Shown: positions 1-4,489 of the stretch, in pieces
Numbering within the stretch: position 1 is the stretch's first letter
How the letters are laid out: the number at the start of each line of letters is the position of its first letter
Source: an uncultured Clostridia bacterium
GTDB lineage: Bacteria > Bacillota > Clostridia > TANB77 > CAG-508
Length of the DNA: 10,189 nt
Reading direction: 5' to 3'
Assembly: GCA_944391895.1 (NCBI GenBank)
Contig: CALXVF010000035.1
Span: forward strand, 1 to 10,189
Position numbers and translations under genes: made by a program
Notes under the pieces: generated by a model
What the model was told of the DNA's origin: nothing
Databases searched by the model: none
Seen by the model: only the letters and a program-made list of their open reading frames with translations

Positions 1-3
1 AAC

Positions 4-444
4 ATGGCAGGAAATAAGAAAGAAGAAGCAAAAGAGGTTATCATTAAATTACAAATTCCAGCAGGAAAGGCAACACCAGCTCCACCAGTAGGACCAGCAT
101 TAGGTGGTAGTGGAGTTAACATTATGGACTTCGTAAAACAATTTAATGATAGAACAGCAAAACAAGCTGGATTAATAATACCAGTTGTTATTACAGTTCA
201 TAAAGACAAATCTTTTGATTTCATTACAAAGGAACCACCAATGGCTGTATTAATTAAAAAAGCAGCTAAAATTGAAAAAGGTTCTGGAAAACCAAATAAA
301 GAAAAAGTAGCAAAACTTTCAAAAGCACAAGTTGAAGAAATTGCTAAAACAAAAATGCCAGACTTAAATGCTGCATCATTAGAAGCTGCAATGAGTATGG
401 TAAAAGGTACAGCTCGTTCAATGGGCGTAACAGTTGAAGAATAA
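4..444 (+). CDS. rplK: 50S ribosomal protein L11
   Basis: L11 sits at the base of the ribosomal stalk, binds the GTPase-associated region of 23S rRNA and takes part in factor-dependent GTP hydrolysis and stringent-response sensing. The 146-residue product covers the whole family: the N-terminal domain carries the proline-rich PAPPVGPALG segment (about residues 25-34) and GVNIMDF; the C-terminal RNA-binding domain carries SGKPNKEKV and ends in GTARSMGVTVEE. It is about five residues longer at the N-terminus than E. coli L11. The ATG lies three bases into the window, so its ribosome binding site and promoter cannot be seen. rplA follows after a 49-nt gap with no terminator, so the two are very likely co-transcribed. 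Unusual point: the normally conserved GQ of the PALGQxG loop is replaced by G-S here (residues 35-36). Identity is essentially certain. Confidence 0.98.
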   Translation: MAGNKKEEAKEVIIKLQIPAGKATPAPPVGPALGGSGVNIMDFVKQFNDRTAKQAGLIIPVVITVHKDKSFDFITKEPPMAVLIKKAAKIEKGSGKPNKEKVAKLSKAQVEEIAKTKMPDLNAASLEAAMSMVKGTARSMGVTVEE

Positions 445-493
445 TAATTAATTGGGAGAGATTAAAGTCTCGATAAAACCAAAGGAGGTAGAA

Positions 494-1177
494 ATGAAAA
501 GAGGAAAAAGATATCAAGATAGTGCAAAACTTGTTGATTCTAAGAAATTATATTCAGCAAAAGAAGCAATTGAGATAATCGAAAAAATGCCTAAAACAAA
601 ATTCGACCAAACTGTTGAATTACATGTTAAATTAGGTGTTGATTCAAAACATGCTGATCAACAAGTTAGAGGAACAGTAGTTCTTCCAAATGGAACAGGA
701 AAAACTCAAAAAGTTTTAGTATTCGCAAAAGGACCTAAAGCTGAAGAAGCAAAAGCAGCAGGAGCTGATTTCGTAGGAGCAGATGAGTTAATTCCAAAAA
801 TCCAAAATGAAAATTGGTTTGATTATGATGTTGTAGTAGCAACTCCAGATATGATGGGTGTTGTAGGAAGATTAGGTAAAGTATTAGGACCAAAAGGATT
901 AATGCCAAACCCTAAATCAGGAACAGTAACAATGGATGTTACAAAAGCAGTAAACGAAATCAAATCAGGAAAAGTTGAATATAGATTAGATAAAAGTAAT
1001 ATTATTCACTTAGGATTTGGAAAAGTTTCATTTGGTGCAGATAAGCTATTAGAAAACTATGATGTAATCATGGCTGCAATTATAAAAGCTAAACCAGCTG
1101 CAGCTAAAGGACAATACATCAAGAGCGTATCTATAGCTCCAACAATGGGACCTGGTTTGTATATAGACCAAAAATAA
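494..1177 (+). CDS. rplA: 50S ribosomal protein L1
   Basis: L1 forms the mobile L1 stalk at the ribosomal E site, helps release deacylated tRNA and in many bacteria represses its own mRNA. The product from ATG 494 has 227 residues, the usual size. It shows the family hallmarks RGTVVLPNGTGK (about residues 59-70) and the signature LGPKGLMPNPKSGT (about 131-144), and ends in APTMGPGLYID. The start is set by an AAAGGAGGT ribosome binding site at 481-489 just before ATG 494. An in-frame TTG at 452 would add 14 residues but lies upstream of that site and lacks its own, so I reject it. The gene follows rplK in the same transcript and is separated from rplJ by a structured leader. No anomalies seen. 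Confidence 0.98.
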   Translation: MKRGKRYQDSAKLVDSKKLYSAKEAIEIIEKMPKTKFDQTVELHVKLGVDSKHADQQVRGTVVLPNGTGKTQKVLVFAKGPKAEEAKAAGADFVGADELIPKIQNENWFDYDVVVATPDMMGVVGRLGKVLGPKGLMPNPKSGTVTMDVTKAVNEIKSGKVEYRLDKSNIIHLGFGKVSFGADKLLENYDVIMAAIIKAKPAAAKGQYIKSVSIAPTMGPGLYIDQK

Positions 1178-1183
1178 TTTATA

Positions 1184-1283
1184 ATAGCCAAAGACAGTAG
1201 GCAAGAGCTTAAGTCCTACCGAGGTTAATAAGGAGATAAAATCAATCTATTAGCCTTGAGAATGGCTATATAGGTTGATTTTT
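1184..1283 (+). promoter_or_regulatory. L10-type leader RNA with competing helices controlling rplJL
   Basis: This matches what I know of ribosomal protein L10 leaders in Firmicutes, the site where the L10-L12 complex binds and represses its own operon. Seen directly: an AAAGACAGTAGG...CCTACCGAGG core whose GTAGG (1197-1201) pairs with CCTAC (1215-1219). ATAGCCA (1184-1190) is exactly complementary to TGGCTAT (1263-1269) and would close the whole domain. The same TGGCTAT segment is also the inner 3' arm of the terminator hairpin at 1240-1283, so the two folds exclude one another. Inference: the closing helix acts as antiterminator and protein binding shifts the balance to the terminator, lowering L10 and L12 synthesis when they are in excess. 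Assignment to the L10 leader family is from memory of its consensus, not from a covariance search. Confidence 0.85.
1238..1283 (+). terminator. Regulated intrinsic terminator in the rplJ leader
   Basis: ATCAATCTA pairs with TAGGTTGAT (one G-U, at 1246/1274), and above it TAGCC (1251-1255) pairs with GGCTA (1264-1268) around an 8-nt loop, with T1269 left as a bulge. A run of T (1279-1283) follows directly. The U-tract is short, as expected for a conditional attenuator rather than a constitutive stop. It lies inside the transcript between rplA and rplJ. Confidence 0.8.
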
Positions 1284-1287
1284 GTAA

Positions 1288-1330
1288 TTGTTAATGGTTA
1301 TTATTTGTTAATATCAACAATAATTAACAA
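1288..1330 (+). other. Second hairpin in the rplJ 5' leader
   Basis: TTGTTAAT (1288-1295) is perfectly complementary to ATTAACAA (1323-1330), and inside it TTGTT (1305-1309) pairs with AACAA (1316-1320). There is no U-tract, so it is not a terminator. It stands between the attenuator and the rplJ ribosome binding site and may protect or space the mRNA start. The stems are AU-rich and the function is unknown. Confidence 0.4.
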
Positions 1331-1375
1331 AAACATATTGCAAAAGCGAATTAATTTTTAGGAGGTGAATATTAA

Positions 1376-1921
1376 ATGGCAAACAAGAATGTTATTGCTA
1401 TAAAAGAAGCAAAAGTTAATGAGTTAGCAGAACATATAAAAGGTGCAAAACTAATTCTTTTAGTAGATTATAGAGGCACAACTGTTGCTGATGATACAAA
1501 ACTAAGAAAAGATATAAGAGAAGCTAATGGCGATATAAAAGTTATGAAAAATAACATAATAAAAAGAGCATTAGACGCTAATAAGGAATCTGGATTAGAT
1601 GATGTATTAGAAGGACCAACAGCAATCGTTTCTGCAACAGAAGACTACTTGCAACCTTTAAAAGCAGTTTACAAATTTACAAAAGATCATGAAAACTACA
1701 AAATTAAAGGTGGAATGATTGATGGAGAAGTAAAGAGTGTAGAAGAAATTATGACACTAGCAAAACTTCCATCAAGAGAAGAATTACTTGCAAAACTTGC
1801 AGGAAGCTTACTTGGAACTATTTCAAAACTTGCTGTTGCGCTTGACCAAGTAAAAGTAAAGAAAGAAGCAGAAGGCGATAGCCCAAAAGCAGAAGTTGCT
1901 GCTGAAGTTACAGCAGAATAA
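1376..1921 (+). CDS. rplJ: 50S ribosomal protein L10
   Basis: L10 anchors the L12 dimers to the ribosome next to L11 and, with L12, binds its own leader RNA. The 181-residue product has the N-terminal rRNA-binding domain with DYRGTTV (31-37), the MKNNIIKRAL segment (57-66) and EGPTAIV (79-85). The C-terminal helix that carries L12 dimers starts near LPSREELLAKLAG (131-143). It is slightly longer than the common 165-175 residues because of an acidic, alanine-rich tail (about 163-181). A strong GGAGGTGA site (1361-1368) precedes ATG 1376. It is co-transcribed with rplL, separated by a 124-nt spacer. Expression is probably controlled by the leader at 1184-1283. Confidence 0.97.
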   Translation: MANKNVIAIKEAKVNELAEHIKGAKLILLVDYRGTTVADDTKLRKDIREANGDIKVMKNNIIKRALDANKESGLDDVLEGPTAIVSATEDYLQPLKAVYKFTKDHENYKIKGGMIDGEVKSVEEIMTLAKLPSREELLAKLAGSLLGTISKLAVALDQVKVKKEAEGDSPKAEVAAEVTAE

Positions 1922-1933
1922 TTTTAAATAAAA

Positions 1934-2006
1934 AATAATTTAAATTAAATTATTAAGTTATTCAAAGTTAAAAAATAAAAATAGTTGTGAAAAGCCAATT
2001 TCACAA
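1934..2006 (+). other. Two hairpins in the rplJ-rplL spacer
   Basis: The spacer is long for neighbouring genes of one operon. It contains AATAATTTA (1934-1942) pairing with TAAATTATT (1946-1954) around a 3-nt loop, and TTGTGAAA (1985-1992) pairing with TTTCACAA (1999-2006) around a 6-nt loop. Neither is followed by a U-tract on the + strand, so neither is a terminator. Because L12 is made in several copies per L10, such structures could be processing or stabilising sites for a separate rplL message; this is inference. Confidence 0.45.
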
Positions 2007-2045
2007 AAAGTAAGAAAAATAATGAAAATAAGGAGGAATTTTAAA

Positions 2046-2411
2046 ATGGCAAAAGTTGATGAATTATTAGAATCAATCGATAGCTTAACAGTAATAGAGC
2101 TAGCTGATTTAGTTAAGAAAATTGAAGAAAAATATGGTGTATCTGCAGCAGCAGTTGCAGCACCAGTTGCAGGAGCTGCTGGAGCAGCTGCTGAAGAAAA
2201 GAGTGCTTTCAATGTAGTACTTAAAGATGTAGGAGCAAACAAAATCCAAGTTATAAAAGTTGTTAGAGATGCAACAGGATTAGGATTAAAAGAAGCAAAA
2301 GACCTAGTTGATGGAGCTCCAAAAACAGTAAAAGAAAATGTTGCTAAAGAAGAAGCAGAAGAATTAAAAGCAAAATTTGCTGAAGCTGGTGCAACAGTTG
2401 AATTACAATAA
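2046..2411 (+). CDS. rplL: 50S ribosomal protein L7/L12
   Basis: L12 forms the multi-copy flexible stalk that recruits elongation and initiation factors and stimulates their GTPase activity. The 121-residue product has the standard plan: an N-terminal dimerisation and L10-binding segment (1-31), an alanine-rich hinge (about 33-52), and the globular factor-binding domain with KIQVIKVVR (66-74), ATGLGLKEAKDLVDGAPK (76-93) and a GATVEL end. The start is ATG 2046, placed after an AAGGAGG site at 2030-2036. An in-frame ATG at 2022 lies upstream of that site and is rejected. It is the last gene of the ribosomal block: a strong terminator follows and rpoB, the usual neighbour, is not there. Confidence 0.98.
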   Translation: MAKVDELLESIDSLTVIELADLVKKIEEKYGVSAAAVAAPVAGAAGAAAEEKSAFNVVLKDVGANKIQVIKVVRDATGLGLKEAKDLVDGAPKTVKENVAKEEAEELKAKFAEAGATVELQ

Positions 2412-2433
2412 TTATAATTTAATATTCACTAAA

Positions 2434-2465
2434 AATGGCTCAAGGTAAGCTTGAGTCATTTTTTT
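2434..2465 (+). terminator. Intrinsic terminator after rplL
   Basis: AATGGCTCAAG (2434-2444) pairs with CTTGAGTCATT (2450-2460), 11 bp with a single G-U, around a 5-nt loop, and the T-run 2459-2465 follows at once. This is a clear end for the rplKAJL transcript and separates it from plsX. Confidence 0.92.
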
Positions 2466-2478
2466 GACCAATGAGTCA

Positions 2479-2680
2479 ACCAATGGGGACGCCCCTTTTT
2501 GGTCGTTTCTCGACCAAAAGGGACAGGCTTAAGACCTATTTTTGCACTAATTTTAGCGTTTAATAAATGAATTAAATTAATATATATGGTGGTATTCATC
2601 GAAAAATGCTGATAAATCAATGATTTTAAAGGGTGTCCCCTTTGGTTGAATGTCGACCAAAAAAAGGCGTCCCCATTGGT
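2479..2680. repeat. Palindromic MITE/REP-like element of about 202 bp
   Basis: No open frame of note occupies this stretch. Its ends are a perfect 15-bp inverted repeat, ACCAATGGGGACGCC (2479-2493) against GGCGTCCCCATTGGT (2666-2680). Inside, CGACCAAAAGGGAC (2511-2524) and GTCCCCTTTGGTTG (2635-2648) are inverted copies matching at 12 of 14 positions. Each end folds on its own: TTTTGGTCG (2497-2505) with CGACCAAAA (2511-2519), and TTTGGTTG (2641-2648) with CGACCAAA (2654-2661, one G-U). This nested architecture is that of a non-autonomous mobile or REP-type repeat. From memory, GGGGAC/GGTC palindromes of this kind recur in Firmicute genomes near Y1-type (REP-associated) transposases, but no transposase is in the window. 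No convincing target duplication was found. Copy number in the genome would settle it. Confidence 0.75.
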
Positions 2681-2689
2681 CGAAAATTC

Positions 2690-2718
2690 TTGACTTTAAT
2701 GAATATAAGTTATATCAT
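2690..2718 (+). promoter_or_regulatory. Candidate sigma-A promoter for plsX
   Basis: TTGACT (2690-2695) and TATCAT (2713-2718) are separated by exactly 17 bp, giving a start near 2725 and a short leader before the plsX ribosome binding site (2738-2744). It lies just 9 bp beyond the end of the palindromic element, so the element did not cut plsX from its promoter and may even abut it. Confidence 0.65.
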
Positions 2719-2753
2719 TATTGCATATTATTATGACAGGGGGAGAATACACA

Positions 2754-3827
2754 ATGAGAATTCTATTAGATGCGATGGGTGGAGATAATGCACCAGATGC
2801 AAATATTAAAGGCGCAGTTAGTGCTATAAATGAAGTTGAAGCTGAAGTTGTATTAATTGGAAATGAAAAAGTTATTAATGATAAAATAAAAAGTTTCTAT
2901 GGTAAGGAATTGAAGGATATATCTCCAAGATTATCTATACATAATGCTACAGAACAAATTGAAATGGAAGATATTCCAACACAAGCAATTAAGACTAAAA
3001 AGGATTCTTCTATGGTTGTAGGATTTAATTTGTTAAAACAGGGTAAAGGTGATGTTTTTATTTCTGCAGGAAATTCAGGAGCATTACTTACAGGAGCTAC
3101 TTTATTAGTTGGAAGAATAAAAGGTGTAGATAGACCAGCGTTAGCAGGTATTTTGCCAGCTTATCACGGGAGATTAGTTTTAATGGATTGTGGTTCAAAT
3201 ACAAATTGCAAACCAATAAATCTATTACAATTTGCACAAATGTCTAGTATATATATGCATAATACTTTAGGTATTGAGTCTCCAAAAATCGGTTTATTAA
3301 ACATAGGAACTGAGGAAACAAAAGGTAATGAATTGGTAAAACAATCATATCAATTATTGAAAAAATATTCTAAAGATTTAAATATTAATTTTATTGGTAA
3401 TCTAGAAGGAAGGGAAGCGTTCTTAGGTGGTGTTGATGTTGTAATTGCTGATGGATTTACAGGAAACGTTTTCTTAAAATCTGTAGAAGGATTAGGAAAA
3501 TTTGTGAAGAAGTCATTAAAAGAAAGCTTTATGCATAGTATTTGGAGTAAGATTGGAAGTTTACCAAGCTTACCAGCAATTAAAAGATTCTCTAAAGTAA
3601 TGGATTACAAAGAATATGGTGGTGCTTTATTTTTAGGAGTTCAAAAACCTGTAGTAAAAGCACATGGAAGTAGTGATGAAAAATTATTCAAGTTTACAAT
3701 CAAACAAGCTGAACAATTTGTAAAAAATAAAGCTGTTGACCAATTGACCGAAGTTTATGAATCAGCAGAAAACAAGGAAAAAATGCTTGAAATCAAGGAA
3801 TTTATATCACAGTTGGAAACAAAATAA
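2754..3827 (+). CDS. plsX: Phosphate acyltransferase PlsX
   Basis: PlsX converts acyl-ACP and phosphate to acyl-phosphate, the donor that PlsY uses to acylate glycerol-3-phosphate in the first step of phospholipid synthesis; it acts peripherally at the membrane. The 357-residue product opens with the family's DAMGGD (6-11) and has SAGNSGALL (104-112), LMDCGSN (143-149) and, further on, IGTEETKGNE, GNLEGREAF and DGFTGNV, all conserved blocks. It is slightly longer than the common 330-350 residues because of a charged C-terminal tail. ATG 2754 is chosen because an AGGGGGA site (2738-2744) precedes it; an in-frame TTG at 2721 would fall at or before the transcription start. The next gene, acpP, supplies the carrier whose acyl form is PlsX's substrate. 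The two belong together in many bacteria, although fabD and fabG, common neighbours, are missing here. Confidence 0.96.
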   Translation: MRILLDAMGGDNAPDANIKGAVSAINEVEAEVVLIGNEKVINDKIKSFYGKELKDISPRLSIHNATEQIEMEDIPTQAIKTKKDSSMVVGFNLLKQGKGDVFISAGNSGALLTGATLLVGRIKGVDRPALAGILPAYHGRLVLMDCGSNTNCKPINLLQFAQMSSIYMHNTLGIESPKIGLLNIGTEETKGNELVKQSYQLLKKYSKDLNINFIGNLEGREAFLGGVDVVIADGFTGNVFLKSVEGLGKFVKKSLKESFMHSIWSKIGSLPSLPAIKRFSKVMDYKEYGGALFLGVQKPVVKAHGSSDEKLFKFTIKQAEQFVKNKAVDQLTEVYESAENKEKMLEIKEFISQLETK

Positions 3828-3846
3828 AAAAGAATTAAAAAAGAGC

Positions 3847-3875
3847 TTGACAATTTAGGAGCAATGTATTATTGT
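3847..3875 (+). promoter_or_regulatory. Candidate sigma-A promoter for acpP
   Basis: A perfect -35 TTGACA (3847-3852) is followed after 17 bp by TATTGT (3870-3875), giving a start near 3882, upstream of the GGGGAGGTGA ribosome binding site at 3901-3910. ACP is needed in large amounts, so its own promoter inside the plsX-acpP unit is plausible. It also explains why the in-frame ATG at 3864 is not the start. Confidence 0.6.
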
Positions 3876-3917
3876 ATTTATATGAGTTTATCGCATGTGA
3901 GGGGAGGTGAACTTAAG

Positions 3918-4160
3918 ATGAGTTCAGAAGAAATTTTTGAAAAAGTAAAGAAAATTATAGTTGAGCAATTAGGTGTTGCTGAAACATCTATTACAATGGA
4001 AGCATCTTTTATAGATGACTTAGGAGCAGACTCTTTAGATATAGTTGAGCTTATAATGGCACTAGAAGAGGAATTTGATATGGAAATTCCAGATAGCGAT
4101 GCAGAAAAAGTTGTAACTGTAGGAGATGTTGTTGATTATATAAAAGACCATGTTGCTTAG
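3918..4160 (+). CDS. acpP: Acyl carrier protein
   Basis: ACP carries growing acyl chains on a 4'-phosphopantetheine arm in fatty acid synthesis and hands them to PlsX. The 80-residue acidic product has the diagnostic DSLDIVELIM helix; Ser39 in LGADSLD is the predicted attachment site. The usual four-helix layout is recognisable, with IFEKVKKIIVEQLGV at the front, EEEFDMEIPDSDAEK in the middle and VGDVVDYI near the end. ATG 3918 is chosen because a very strong GGGGAGGTGA site (3901-3910) sits just before it and because 80 residues is the normal size. An ATG at 3864 in the same frame would add 18 atypical residues. A terminator follows, so the usual acpP-rnc linkage is broken at the transcript level. 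Confidence 0.97.
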   Translation: MSSEEIFEKVKKIIVEQLGVAETSITMEASFIDDLGADSLDIVELIMALEEEFDMEIPDSDAEKVVTVGDVVDYIKDHVA

Positions 4161-4170
4161 TAAATATATA

Positions 4171-4215
4171 ATTTTACGCGTAAAATTGAAAGGGTGATTT
4201 TCCCTTTCTTTTTTT
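4171..4215 (+). terminator. Intrinsic terminator after acpP
   Basis: GAAAGGG (4188-4194) pairs with CCCTTTC (4202-4208) around a 7-nt loop and runs into TTTTTTT (4209-4215). Just upstream stands a perfect 16-bp palindrome, ATTTTACGCGTAAAAT (4171-4186), which may add a second hairpin. Together they end the plsX-acpP unit. Confidence 0.88.
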
Positions 4216-4291
4216 ATTTTATTTAATTTAATTTAAATTATAAAATACTATGCAATAAAAATAAACTATCTAGACTTTCATATTATATAAT

Positions 4292-4374
4292 TGTATATTA
4301 AAAGATTTCGTAGCCACGCGCAGTTTAGAGGACAAAATGTCCGACAGCAAGTGGCAAGAAACTTTTAATATACA
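4292..4374. other. 83-nt rod-like hairpin element of unknown type
   Basis: TGTATATTAAAAG (4292-4304) and CTTTTAATATACA (4362-4374) are perfectly complementary over 13 bp. Moving inward, TTTC (4306-4309) pairs with GAAA (4358-4361), GCCAC (4313-4317) with GTGGC (4351-4355), and GGACA (4330-4334) with TGTCC (4338-4342) round a 3-nt tip, separated by internal loops. Its G+C is clearly higher in the centre than in the surrounding AT-rich spacer. There is no U-tract, so it is not a terminator. It lies upstream of the likely promoter of the next gene, so it is not in that gene's main leader. It could be a small RNA, a short mobile palindrome or a protein-binding site. I do not recognise it as a named RNA family. 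The rest of 4216-4489 holds only AT-rich DNA and the promoter below. Confidence 0.55.
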
Positions 4375-4442
4375 GTCTTAAAATTGATGATGGTGAGTTG
4401 TAATATTAAAAAAATTGTTACAGAATTGTAAAAAGAATTTTA

Positions 4443-4471
4443 TTGAAAAAAAGGACAATATATAATAAGAT
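4443..4471 (+). promoter_or_regulatory. Candidate promoter for the amidoligase-like operon
   Basis: TTGAAA (4443-4448) and TAAGAT (4466-4471) are 17 bp apart. An overlapping perfect TATAAT (4461-4466) exists but has only a weak -35. Either gives a start close before the GGAGG site at 4478-4482. Confidence 0.5.
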
Positions 4472-4489
4472 ATTAATGGAGGTTTATAC

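Noticed and set aside
1275..1304. Possible internal promoter before rplJ, TTGATT and TATTAT 18 bp apart
   Set aside because: Matches are partial and it overlaps the terminator hairpin; in such AT-rich DNA this level of match is expected by chance.
1958..2242. Open frame on the - strand over rplL
   Set aside because: It is antisense to the certain rplL gene and its alanine-rich middle merely mirrors the L12 hinge; no ribosome binding site or family resemblance.
2628..2643. AAAGGG...CCCTTT hairpin and GGGTG considered as part of a T-box or other riboswitch before plsX
   Set aside because: The hairpin lies inside the palindromic element and upstream of the likely plsX promoter, and other T-box marks are missing.
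3864..3917. Upstream ATG extending acpP by 18 residues
   Set aside because: It lies upstream of the likely transcription start and of the strong GGGGAGGTGA site; the added residues are unlike any ACP.
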